DNA from: UBA4085 sp964556755
Lineage (GTDB): Bacteria; Acidobacteriota; Aminicenantia; Aminicenantales; UBA4085
NCBI GenBank assembly: GCA_964556755.1
Contig: CAZKXI010000012.1
Span: 1 to 64,000 of the forward strand
DNA: 64,000 nucleotides
Reading direction: 5' to 3'
The notes under the pieces: model-generated
The model's input: only the letters and a program-made list of their open reading frames with translations
Told to the model about the DNA's origin: nothing
Databases searched by the model: none
Made by a program: the position numbers and the translations under genes
Part shown: one piece after another, positions 35,135 to 43,164 of the stretch
Position numbering within the stretch: the stretch's first letter is position 1
Layout: each line of letters opens with the position of its first letter

Positions 35135-36667
35135 CTAGCGCGACGCCCGCGTGCCGCCGACGTTGAGGCCCCGCAGCCGCACGGTCGGCTGTCCGGCCGT
35201 GACCTCGGCCGCCTGGCCCTTGCCGCAGATGCCCGGCCCGAAGTCGAGGTCGTTTCCCACGGCGTCCACGCTCTGGATGACGTCCAGGCAGGAGCCGATC
35301 AGGGTGGCCCCCCGGACCGGCTGGGTCTTGCGCCCGTTCTCGATCAAGTAGGCCTCGCGGCAGGTGAAGTTGAAGATGCCCGTGACCGGGTTGACGCTGC
35401 CGCCGCTGAGGGCCTGGACGTAGAGGCCGCCGCGGGTCGAAGCCAGGATGTCCGCCGGGGCGTCCCGGCCGGCCTCGATGAAGGTGTTGGTCATGCGCGG
35501 GATCGGCGGATAGCGGAAGCTCTCGCGCCGCCCGTTGCCGGTCCGCTCGGCCCCGATCTGGCGGGCCGAGAGGATGTCGGTCATGTACCTCTGCAGGACG
35601 CCGTCCTGGATCAGGACGTTGCGCCTCATCGGCGTCCCCTCGTCGTCGACGCTGGTCGTGCCGCGGAAGCCGGGCCGGGTGCCGTCGTCGACCATGGTGA
35701 ACACGGACGAGGCGACTTTCCGGCCCAGCCGGCCGGTGAAGGCCCCGATCTGCTTGGCGATGGCGTCGGCTTCCAGGGGGTGGCCGACGGCCTCGTGGAC
35801 GAGGACGCCGCCCCAGCCGTTCTGCATGACCACGTCCATCCGGCCGGCCGGGGCCTCCTTGGCCTCGAGCATGGCCACCGCTTCGCGGGCGCAGGCCCGG
35901 GCCGCGCCCTCCGCCGCCCCGCCGTCGAACATCTCGAAGCCGGAGTGGGCCGAGAGCCGCTCCCGGCCCATGTGCGAGGCGCCGCCCGAGCGGCCGAGGG
36001 CCTGGATGATGAAGAACAGGAGCGGCAGCTCGTCCGTGAAGAGCAGCCCCTCGGAGTTGGCGATCGTCCGGCCGCGGATCTCGTCGTAGTAGTCGATCGA
36101 GGCCAGGACGATGCGGGGGTCATAGTCCAAAGCCGCCTGATGGGCCCGCCGCATGACGTCCAGCCTTCTCTCGTCGGCCACCTCGTGCAGCGGGACCTCG
36201 ACCGTGACGAAGGAGGGGTACCGGGCCGGCTTCAGGCCGAGCGGGGCGGGCGCGCCTCCGGCCTTGGCGATGGCCGAAGCCGTCTCGGCCGCCCTCAGGA
36301 GGCCCTCCTCGCTCGGCTCGTCGGTGGTGGCGTAGCCCGTCCGGTCGCCGGACAGGACGCGGACGCCGGCGCCGCGGCTGATGCCGAAGACGGCGCTCTT
36401 GATCTTGCCCTCCTCGAGCAGGATGGAGCGGCTGATCCTCTTCTCCAGGTAGACTTCGGCGAAGTCCCCGCCCTTGGCCAAGCCTCGGCGGAGAGCCTTG
36501 TCCAGAAGGCCGGGATCCAGGGCCGTCGCCGCTCCCGAGCCCGGGCCCTGGGCCGCTCTCAGGTCCTTCAGCCAGGATGGCGCCGTGGCCAGAGCCAGGC
36601 CTCCCTTGAGGCCGAGCTCGAGGAAGCGGCGGCGGGGAATGTCGCGGACGATGGGACGGAAAGCCAT
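35135..36667 (-). CDS. tldD: TldD family zinc metalloprotease with Tat signal
   Basis: 510-aa TldD. The catalytic zinc motif HEAVGH is at 291-296. VDDGTRPGFRGTTSVDDEGTP and GGSVNPVTGIFNFTC are family blocks. Unlike E. coli TldD it carries a 40-residue N-terminal extension with a twin-arginine signal (RRRFLELGL, 12-20, then a hydrophobic stretch GGLALATAPSWL), so it is probably exported folded to the periplasm. AAGGAGG stands before the ATG. It follows tolC by 43 bases and precedes tldE, suggesting one hlyD-tolC-tldD-tldE transcript. Confidence 0.92.
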   Translation of the reverse strand: MAFRPIVRDIPRRRFLELGLKGGLALATAPSWLKDLRAAQGPGSGAATALDPGLLDKALRRGLAKGGDFAEVYLEKRISRSILLEEGKIKSAVFGISRGAGVRVLSGDRTGYATTDEPSEEGLLRAAETASAIAKAGGAPAPLGLKPARYPSFVTVEVPLHEVADERRLDVMRRAHQAALDYDPRIVLASIDYYDEIRGRTIANSEGLLFTDELPLLFFIIQALGRSGGASHMGRERLSAHSGFEMFDGGAAEGAARACAREAVAMLEAKEAPAGRMDVVMQNGWGGVLVHEAVGHPLEADAIAKQIGAFTGRLGRKVASSVFTMVDDGTRPGFRGTTSVDDEGTPMRRNVLIQDGVLQRYMTDILSARQIGAERTGNGRRESFRYPPIPRMTNTFIEAGRDAPADILASTRGGLYVQALSGGSVNPVTGIFNFTCREAYLIENGRKTQPVRGATLIGSCLDVIQSVDAVGNDLDFGPGICGKGQAAEVTAGQPTVRLRGLNVGGTRASR

Positions 36668-36710
36668 GGGAACCTCCTTGGCTCGATCCGGATCGGGCCC
36701 CGCCGCCGGC

Positions 36711-38288
36711 TCAGTCGTCCCGGCCGCGGCCGATGATGTCGTCGATGCGGATGCCTTTGGTCCGCAGGCTCGTGCCCAGGGACCTCTCCAGCGAGGACAG
36801 GGACAGGTTGTAGTCGATGAGGGCCTTCAGCTCGTTGGTCTTGGCCGTGGCCAGGTCGCGCTGATTCAGCAGGACCAGGTAGTTGGTCGTCAGCCCGACC
36901 TTGAGCTTCTTCTCCTCGCCCTGCAGCCGCCTCTCGGCCAGCTCCCGGGCCAGGCGGTAGGCCTGGACCCGCTTGAAGTTGGTCTCGACGTCGCGGACGG
37001 CGTTGCGGATCTCCAGGTAGACCTGCTGCTCCAGGTTCTGCAGGCGCAGCAGGGCCTGGTCGCGGCTGATCTGGATCTGAGTGAAATGGCCGCGGTTGAG
37101 ATAGTAGTTGACCGGGATGCTCAGGCTCAGGCTGAGCGACCAGTTCCGGTAGCTCAGGCGCATGGCGTCCCGCAGGCTGCCCGAGGCCCCGCCCGGGATG
37201 GTCCCGATGACCACGTTGGTCAGGGGGTCGTCATCCTGGTAGAGGATCTGGGTCCCGGATATGCCCGGGCTCCAGTAGGACGCGGTCAGGGACAGGTCGG
37301 GCAGGAGCTGGTTGCGCAGGTAGCCGTAGGTCAGCTCCTTGTTCTGCAGGTCGAGGCGCGTCGACTGCAGGTCGGCCCGATTCTCCATGGCCGTCTGCAG
37401 GCTGGCCTCGAAGTCCAGCGGCCGGGCCTCGAAGGCCGGCTGATCGGTCGGCAGGATGCGGGCCAGGCGGGGCTGGCCCTCCTCGCGGGGCAGGTTCAGG
37501 ATGGTGGCCAAGGCGTCCTGGCCGGAGGCGACCTGGGCTTCGGCCTGGAGGATGTCGGCCTCCCGGGTGGCCACCTCGGCCTCGGCGTTGAGCACCTCGA
37601 TCGGGGCGATGGTCCCGACCTCGGCCTCGCGGGTGTTCTTGGCCAGCAGGTCCTTGGCCAGATCCAGGGATTGGCGGCGGACCTTGAGGTTCTCCACGGC
37701 GTAGACCAGGTTCCAGTAGGACTGCTCGACGTTGTAGATGGTGTTCTGCAGGACGGACCGGAAGGCGATCTCCGAGATGTCCAGGTTGTTCCGGCTGATG
37801 ACGATGTCGCGCCGGTTCAGGCCCAGGCCGAAGTTGCGGAGCAGCGGCTGCCAGTAGGTGAAGGTCAGGGTGCTGCCGAAGCGGGGATTGATGGTCAGGT
37901 AGCTGCGGTTGCTCTCGCTCTTGTACGAGGACAGGGTGGCGTAGAAGCGGCCGCCCAGGGGGACGAATTGCGAGACCTGGGCCGAGTAGTTCTGGTCCTG
38001 GGAGGTGACCTGGGCCGCGGCCTCGATCCAGGAGAAGGAGGCCGAGCTGGTGTTGGACGAGCTCAAGCCCAGCGCCACCGAGGGGATGTACTTCTCCTTG
38101 ACGAAGGCCAGGTTCAGGGCCGCCAGCCGCGGGTTGATGACCTCGATGGCCACCCCGAGGTTGTTGCGCAGGGCCTCCAGGATGCAGGCCTCCAGGGACA
38201 TGGCCGCGGCTCGCTCCTGGGCGGCGGCGGGAAGGGACGCGGTCAGGCCCGCCAGGAGCAATCGGAAGAGCGGGCGGAGCGGCCGCAT
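36711..38288 (-). CDS. TolC-family outer-membrane efflux protein
   Basis: 525 aa with a signal peptide (LFRLLLAGLTASLPAAAQ). Two outer-membrane-factor repeats are visible: long amphipathic helices around SYWNLVYAVENLKVRRQSLDLAKDL and later EIRNAVRDVETNFKRV, with beta segments YSAQVSQFVPLG and NWSLSLSLSIPVNYY. It would trimerise as the exit duct of a tripartite exporter. The ATG is at 38288, 17 bases after the HlyD gene stop; upstream in-frame sequence overlaps that gene. No inner-membrane pump gene (ABC or RND) adjoins. Confidence 0.88.
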   Translation of the reverse strand: MRPLRPLFRLLLAGLTASLPAAAQERAAAMSLEACILEALRNNLGVAIEVINPRLAALNLAFVKEKYIPSVALGLSSSNTSSASFSWIEAAAQVTSQDQNYSAQVSQFVPLGGRFYATLSSYKSESNRSYLTINPRFGSTLTFTYWQPLLRNFGLGLNRRDIVISRNNLDISEIAFRSVLQNTIYNVEQSYWNLVYAVENLKVRRQSLDLAKDLLAKNTREAEVGTIAPIEVLNAEAEVATREADILQAEAQVASGQDALATILNLPREEGQPRLARILPTDQPAFEARPLDFEASLQTAMENRADLQSTRLDLQNKELTYGYLRNQLLPDLSLTASYWSPGISGTQILYQDDDPLTNVVIGTIPGGASGSLRDAMRLSYRNWSLSLSLSIPVNYYLNRGHFTQIQISRDQALLRLQNLEQQVYLEIRNAVRDVETNFKRVQAYRLARELAERRLQGEEKKLKVGLTTNYLVLLNQRDLATAKTNELKALIDYNLSLSSLERSLGTSLRTKGIRIDDIIGRGRDD

Positions 38289-38305
38289 GATGTCCGCCGG
38301 AGCCC

Positions 38306-39592
38306 TCACTTGTCCTTGAGGACGACCTTGTCCCGGCCGCCGAAGACCGCCACCGACGAGGTCACGACCTGATCCCCCGGCTTGAGGCCCTTGACCACTT
38401 CGACGGCTTCGGCGTTCTGCCGCCCCGTCCGGATGGACTGGCGGACCGCCGTCCCGGTCGCCTCGTCGAGGCGGTAGACCCAATCGCCGCCCGAGGCCTT
38501 CAAATACTCGCCGCGCGGCAGGAGCAGGGCCTGCGAGACTTCGCCCAGGCCGATGCGGACGTGGAGGGTCTGGCCGCGCTTGATGCCCTTGGGCCTCTCG
38601 CCCCGGAACTCCATCTCGGCCTGGAAGCGTCCGTCGCGGACCTCCGGCATGATCTTGCGGACGTCGAGCTTGTAGATCCGCCCGTCATAGTCGAACTCGG
38701 CCGCGGCGCCCACCTCGATCCGGGGCAGCTCCTCCTCCTCGATGGAGGCCACGGCCTTGAAGCCGTTGAGGACGTCGATCTGGCCGAGCCTCTGGCCGGC
38801 CGTCTTGGTCTGGCCGGTCTCCACCGCCAGGCTGGTGACGATCCCGGCCAGGGGGGCCCGGATGACCAGGCCGTCCTGCTTGCGGCGGATGGCGTCCAGG
38901 TTGGCCTGCATCCTCTCCAGGGACTGCTCCAGCGACTCCAGCTGGGAGCTGCGCAGGGCCAGCTCGCTCCGCTGGCTCTTCTCCATGAGCTCCTTGCGCT
39001 TGAGAAGGTAGTCGTATTGGTCGCGGGCCTGCTCGATGCTCTGCTTGGAGATGAGGTTGTCCTTGTCCAGCTCGGCGTAGCGGTCGTAGATCTTCTTCTG
39101 CTGCAGGATCTGGTTGTCCAGGTCGGTCTGCTGCTGGCTGAGCTGGAGCTTGAACTGCTCCATGGACAGGCGGGTGTTGCGGAGGTTGTTGGACTGCTGG
39201 GCCAGCTCCGCCTCGCGGTTCATGATGTCCATCAGGAGAGCCGTGTTCTCCAGCTGGATGATGGGGTCGCCGGCCTTGACGACCGATCCGACCTCCACGA
39301 AGATGCGCTCGACCCGGCCGCCCTCGACCGCGTCCAGGGCGATCGTGGCCAAGGGCTGGACGGCGGCCTCCACGGCCAGCGTCTCGCGGATCGGGCCGAG
39401 CCGCGCCTCGGTCAGGGTGATATCCGATCGGCGGACGACCGGATCGGCCTCGCCGTCGCCCAGCAGGTGGAAGCGGAAGATCAAGACGCCCAGCAGGACG
39501 ATCAGGATGGCCGACAGGCAGACCTCGACGACACGGAGCGTCCGGCCGGCGCGGTGCCGGGCCGGCGGCGTCGCCGCGGGCGCCTGGGTCAT
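38306..39592 (-). CDS. HlyD/MacA-type periplasmic adaptor
   Basis: 428-aa membrane-fusion protein. One N-terminal membrane anchor (about 21-44), a lipoyl half (GGRVERIFVEVGSVVKAGDPIIQLE), a long coiled-coil hairpin (about 130-235, Gln/Leu-rich), the second lipoyl half (RAPLAGIVTSLAVETGQ) and beta-barrel domains. It would link an inner-membrane transporter to the adjacent TolC-like duct; the transporter is not encoded nearby. The ATG has AGGAGA upstream. A minimal frame MARRDRT overlaps this start codon in the leader. Confidence 0.88.
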   Translation of the reverse strand: MTQAPAATPPARHRAGRTLRVVEVCLSAILIVLLGVLIFRFHLLGDGEADPVVRRSDITLTEARLGPIRETLAVEAAVQPLATIALDAVEGGRVERIFVEVGSVVKAGDPIIQLENTALLMDIMNREAELAQQSNNLRNTRLSMEQFKLQLSQQQTDLDNQILQQKKIYDRYAELDKDNLISKQSIEQARDQYDYLLKRKELMEKSQRSELALRSSQLESLEQSLERMQANLDAIRRKQDGLVIRAPLAGIVTSLAVETGQTKTAGQRLGQIDVLNGFKAVASIEEEELPRIEVGAAAEFDYDGRIYKLDVRKIMPEVRDGRFQAEMEFRGERPKGIKRGQTLHVRIGLGEVSQALLLPRGEYLKASGGDWVYRLDEATGTAVRQSIRTGRQNAEAVEVVKGLKPGDQVVTSSVAVFGGRDKVVLKDK

Positions 39593-39619
39593 GTTCGATC
39601 TCTCCTGGCCATCCCCCGT

Positions 39620-39649
39620 ATTCTACTCGCCCGGGCCGGCCGGGCGCAA
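39620..39649 (-). promoter_or_regulatory. Promoter of hlyD-tolC-tldD-tldE
   Basis: On the minus strand TTGCGC (39644-39649), 18-base spacer, TAGAAT (39620-39625). Seven bases after the -10 box is an ATG (39612) opening a 7-codon frame whose TGA overlaps the hlyD ATG (39592), so a leaderless mini-frame may precede hlyD. Confidence 0.55.
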
Positions 39650-39652
39650 GGC

Positions 39653-41050
39653 TCAGATCTCGTAGGCTTCGCCGTAGGCGGGGACGACCGGCTTCCAGCC
39701 GAGCTGCCGGCGGATGTCGGCGGCCAGGGCCTCGGCCGCCTCGTCCTCGCCGTGGACCAGGAAGAGCCGGCGCGGCGGACGGCGGAAGGCCCGCAGCCAA
39801 TCCAGCAGGCCGCTCCGGCCGGCGTGGCCGGAGAAGCCGTCGATCCTCTCGATGCGGGCCTTGACCGCGATCTCGCGGCCGTTGATGCGGACGACGGGCC
39901 GGCCCTCGACGATCAGGCGGCCGAGCGTGCCGCGCGACTGGTAGCCGACGAAGAGGACCGTCGACTCGGGCCGGCCGAGGTTGGCCAGCAGGTGGTGCTT
40001 GATCCGTCCGGCCGTGGCCATGCCCGAGCCGGCCATGATGACGCAGCTGCCGCGGATGGAGTTGACCGTCTTGGACTCCTCGACCGTCCGGAAGAGCTTC
40101 AAGCCCGGGAAGTCCAGGGGCGCCCGCCCGGAGCGGTACAAGGCCTTGGCCTCCTCGTCCAGGATGGCCCGGTGGCGGGCGAAGAGCCCGGTGACCTCGA
40201 CGGCCATGGGGCTGTCGAGCACGCTCATCAGCCGCGGGATGCGCCGGGCGGCCTGCAGCCGTCCGAGGACGTAGAGGACCTCCTGGGCCCGCTCCACAGC
40301 GAAGACCGGGATGACCAGGTTGCCGCCCCGGTCGACGGTCTCGTTGATGATGCGGGCCATCTCCTCTTCCACCTCCGCGGGGTCGGTGTGGTCGCGGTCG
40401 CCGTAGGTCGACTCCATGACCACGGCGTCGGCCTCCTCGAAGCGGCTCGGGTCGCGGACCAGGGGCTTGTCCGGCTGTCCGATGTCGCCGGAGAAGACGA
40501 TCCGGCGGCCGCCTCGGCCCGTCCCGGCCCGGACCTCGATCATGCTCGAGCCCAAAATATGCCCGGCGTCGCGAAAGATCGCCGTGGTCGAGCTTCCCAG
40601 GTCGACCGGCGAGTCATAGCCGGCCGGGGCGAAGAGAGGGAGCGTCGCCTGGGCGTCGGCCACGGTGTACAAGGGCACCTCGGGATGGGGGCCGCGGCGC
40701 CCTTCCTTGGCGTGGCGCTTTTTCTTAAAGGCCGCGTCCTCCTCTTGGATATGCCCGGCGTCGAGGAGGACGATCCGGGCCACGTCGGCGGTGGCGGCCG
40801 TGGCCCGGATGGGCCCCGAGAAGCCATCCTTGACCAGCAGGGGCAGGCGGCCGCAGTGATCGAGATGGGCGTGGGTCAGCAGGCAGGCGTCCAACCCGGC
40901 GGGCGGGACCGGGAAAGACGCCCAGTTCCTGTCCAGGAAGGGGCGCTCCTGGTAGAGGCCGCAGTCGATGAGCAGGCGGAGGCCCTGGGCCTCGAGAAGA
41001 GTGCTGGAGCCGGTGACCTGATGGTTGGCTCCCAGGAATGTCAGCTTCAT
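39653..41050 (-). CDS. Beta-CASP metallo-beta-lactamase RNA-processing hydrolase
   Basis: 465 aa, complete metallo-beta-lactamase fold with H60-x-H62-x-D64-H65 (THAHLDHCG), a second metal His in DAGHILGSS, then the beta-CASP insert (VFAVERAQEVLYVLGRL; MAGSGMATAGR) and the C-terminal RMMBL region with GFSGHAGRSGLL. The architecture matches bacterial/archaeal CPSF73/Ysh1-like (COG1236) nucleases, likely an RNA endo/exonuclease. It lies 9 bases after the small membrane-protein gene in the mutT operon. Confidence 0.9.
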   Translation of the reverse strand: MKLTFLGANHQVTGSSTLLEAQGLRLLIDCGLYQERPFLDRNWASFPVPPAGLDACLLTHAHLDHCGRLPLLVKDGFSGPIRATAATADVARIVLLDAGHIQEEDAAFKKKRHAKEGRRGPHPEVPLYTVADAQATLPLFAPAGYDSPVDLGSSTTAIFRDAGHILGSSMIEVRAGTGRGGRRIVFSGDIGQPDKPLVRDPSRFEEADAVVMESTYGDRDHTDPAEVEEEMARIINETVDRGGNLVIPVFAVERAQEVLYVLGRLQAARRIPRLMSVLDSPMAVEVTGLFARHRAILDEEAKALYRSGRAPLDFPGLKLFRTVEESKTVNSIRGSCVIMAGSGMATAGRIKHHLLANLGRPESTVLFVGYQSRGTLGRLIVEGRPVVRINGREIAVKARIERIDGFSGHAGRSGLLDWLRAFRRPPRRLFLVHGEDEAAEALAADIRRQLGWKPVVPAYGEAYEI

Positions 41051-41059
41051 GGGTCTCTC

Positions 41060-41533
41060 TCACATGGGGCAGGCCCGGCCGGGGCCGGCGCGCCGCGCCT
41101 GCCAGGCCGAAGCCCGCGGGAAATACATGAACAGCAGGACGAGCGAGACGAGCAGGAGGGCGTAGAAGTCGCGGTTGTACCCGCCCAGGAGGAACAGAGC
41201 CAGACCGAGCAGCGCCGGCAGCTCGGCCAGGGCCGAGCCGAGGATCGAGGCGGAGGAGATCCGATCGAGCCAGGCCTCGTCGGCCTCCCCTTCCCGCCCT
41301 CCGAGGCGGTCCCCGTTGACGGCCCGGATGGCCAGCACCACTCCCGCGGCCGCCAGGAAGGCGCCATAGCGGACGGCCGTCCTGGCCCCGCCCAGGGCGG
41401 CCAGCCCGAAGAAGGGCCGCACGACCGCCCGGACGGCCTCCACCGCCGCCAGGCCGACGATCAGCCCCGACAGCTGGGCCCAAGCGACGGCCTTGGCGGT
41501 CCGCAGGCGCGACGAGAACGGATCACTCGACAT
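41060..41533 (-). CDS. Small integral membrane protein of unknown function
   Basis: 157 aa; family not recognised. Four hydrophobic segments (about 15-35, 45-66, 95-115, 122-140) separated by a charged loop NGDRLGGREGEADEAWLDR. The C-terminal tail is basic and ends ACPM. The ATG overlaps the end of rlmI by 11 bases and the gene is followed closely by the beta-CASP hydrolase, so it is expressed as part of the mutT-rlmI operon. Confidence 0.7.
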   Translation of the reverse strand: MSSDPFSSRLRTAKAVAWAQLSGLIVGLAAVEAVRAVVRPFFGLAALGGARTAVRYGAFLAAAGVVLAIRAVNGDRLGGREGEADEAWLDRISSASILGSALAELPALLGLALFLLGGYNRDFYALLLVSLVLLFMYFPRASAWQARRAGPGRACPM

Positions 41534-42695
41534 GGAGAACCAGTCCTTTCAGGTAGTCGCTCTCGGGGTGATAGACGCTGACGGGGTGATCGAAGGCCTG
41601 GTGGTGGCGCTGCAGGATGCGCACCTGCCGACCAGCCTCCAAGGCCGCCTGGAAGACGACCTGGCCAAAGAGCGTCTCGTCGACGAAGCGGGAGCAGGAG
41701 AAGGTCATGACCAGGGCCCCCGCGGGGGCCTTCTCGAGCGCCACCCGGTGGAGATCCTTGTAGCCCCGGCAGGCCGCCACGACTTCGGACTTGTGCTTGG
41801 CGAAGGCGGGAGGATCCAGGATGATCAGGTCGTAGTCCAGCCGCCGGTCCCTGAGGAACTCGAAGACATCCGCCTCGTGGAAGCCGAGGCCGGCCTCCGG
41901 GAAGCCGTTGCGCAGGCAGTTGGCCCGAGCCAGGGCGATGGCCTTGGCCGAGGCATCCACGCTGTCGGCCGAGACGGCCCCGCCGGCCAGGGCGGCTACG
42001 GTGAAGGATCCGCTGTAAGCGAAGGCGTTCAGGACGCGGCGCCCTCCCGCCAGACGGCGGGCCAGCCGGCGCATCTCCCGCTGGTCGAGGTAGAATCCGG
42101 TCTTCTGCCCCCCCTGGACGTCGACAAGGAGCTTCAGGCCGTCCTCGATGATCTCCAGCGGCTCGGGCGCCGGTCCCCGCAGCGGCCCTTCGGCGGGCGG
42201 CAGGCCCTCCTCGCGCCGCGAGGGGAGGTTCGACTTCTCATAGACGGCCCGGGGCGAGAAGGCCGCTTCGAGCTCCTCGAGGACCAGGTCCTTGAGCCTG
42301 TCCATGCCGAGCGTCGAGATCTGGACGACCAGGACGTCGGCATAGCGATCGACGATCAGTCCCGGGCATTCGTCCGCCTCCCCGTTGACGACGCGGCAGG
42401 CGCCGGAGCGGTCCTCCCCCATCAGCCGCCGCCGCAGCGCCGCGGCCCGCCGCAAGGCCCGCCGCAAGGCCTCGCGCGGCGGCGTCCCGTCGAACGACAG
42501 CATCCGGCCGACGATGGAGGCCCGGGGATTGAAGTAGGCCGAGCCCAGGAGAGCCCCGTCGGCCGCCCGGACGGGCCTGATCTCGCCCGGCTCGAGCGGC
42601 GGGAGTGCCTGGACGGCGCCGGAGAAGATCCAGGGATGGCGGCGGCGGATGGCCTTGTCCTTGCCGGGCCGGAGGACGACGGCGGACTCATCCAT
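41523..42695 (-). CDS. rlmI: 23S rRNA (cytosine-C5) methyltransferase, RlmI family
   Basis: 390-aa class I SAM methyltransferase of the RlmI/RlmK type, which makes m5C1962 in 23S rRNA in E. coli. The N-terminal PUA domain has RRRHPWIFSGAV. The SAM-binding region has VLNAFAYSGSFTVAAL, LIILDPPAF and the catalytic-cysteine block VMTFSCSRFV. The ATG at 42695 overlaps the end of the Nudix gene by 8 bases; a longer frame to 42824 only shadows that gene. Confidence 0.88.
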   Translation of the reverse strand: MDESAVVLRPGKDKAIRRRHPWIFSGAVQALPPLEPGEIRPVRAADGALLGSAYFNPRASIVGRMLSFDGTPPREALRRALRRAAALRRRLMGEDRSGACRVVNGEADECPGLIVDRYADVLVVQISTLGMDRLKDLVLEELEAAFSPRAVYEKSNLPSRREEGLPPAEGPLRGPAPEPLEIIEDGLKLLVDVQGGQKTGFYLDQREMRRLARRLAGGRRVLNAFAYSGSFTVAALAGGAVSADSVDASAKAIALARANCLRNGFPEAGLGFHEADVFEFLRDRRLDYDLIILDPPAFAKHKSEVVAACRGYKDLHRVALEKAPAGALVMTFSCSRFVDETLFGQVVFQAALEAGRQVRILQRHHQAFDHPVSVYHPESDYLKGLVLHVE

Positions 42696-43080
42696 GAGTC
42701 GCGTCCTCCGCCAGGCGCCGGACCAGGGGGCGGTCGGGCCGGGCGAAATCGTAGCCGGCCAGCTCGGACGGCCGGACCCAGGCGATCTCGGAATGGTCGT
42801 GGAGACGCACGGCGCCTCCGACAATCACGGCCCGGAAGGCGATCAGGACCAGGCTCAGGGACTCGGATGCGAAGGGGTATTCCCCGAGGGCGGCGCCGAC
42901 GTCGACATCCAGGTCGAGCTCTTCGCGGATCTCGCGCCGCAGACCGTCGCGGGGCGCTTCTCCGGGCTCGACCTTGCCGCCCGGAAACTCCCAGACGCCT
43001 CCGAACCGGTCGCCGGGCCGGCGCCGGGCGATCAGGACGCGTCCCTCCCGCTCGATCACAGCCGCCGCGACGCGCATCAT
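42688..43080 (-). CDS. MutT-like Nudix hydrolase
   Basis: 130-aa Nudix protein. The Nudix box is complete: GGKVEPGEAPRDGLRREIRE followed by EL, with the metal-binding REIREE core. Length and the N-terminal VAAAVIEREGRVLIARR match MutT-type 8-oxo-dGTP sanitising enzymes, though Nudix substrates cannot be assigned by sequence alone. The ATG at 43080 is 9 bases downstream of a -10 box; the second codon is also ATG. It heads the operon running to 39653. Confidence 0.87.
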   Translation of the reverse strand: MMRVAAAVIEREGRVLIARRRPGDRFGGVWEFPGGKVEPGEAPRDGLRREIREELDLDVDVGAALGEYPFASESLSLVLIAFRAVIVGGAVRLHDHSEIAWVRPSELAGYDFARPDRPLVRRLAEDATHG

Positions 43081-43089
43081 CTCTTCGCC

Positions 43090-43118
43090 ATCTTAACGGG
43101 TCGGACGGGATTTCGCAA
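43090..43118 (-). promoter_or_regulatory. Promoter of the mutT-rlmI operon, near-leaderless
   Basis: On the minus strand TTGCGA (43113-43118), 17-base spacer, TAAGAT (43090-43095), then 9 bases to the ATG at 43080. Confidence 0.65.
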
Positions 43119-43150
43119 CCGGCCGGGATGATCGGCCCGCGGCGATGTGA

Positions 43151-43156
43151 TAGAAT
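43151..43156 (+). promoter_or_regulatory. -10 box of glgA, near-leaderless
   Basis: TAGAAT ends 8 bases before the glgA ATG at 43165. No good -35 hexamer is seen at 16-18 bases (ATGATC region). It is divergent from the mutT promoter. Confidence 0.5.
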
Positions 43157-43164
43157 ACCCGGCT

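Noticed and set aside
38561..41581. A 1,006-codon plus-strand open frame
   Set aside because: It is antisense to hlyD, the beta-CASP gene and the membrane protein gene; no recognisable domain.
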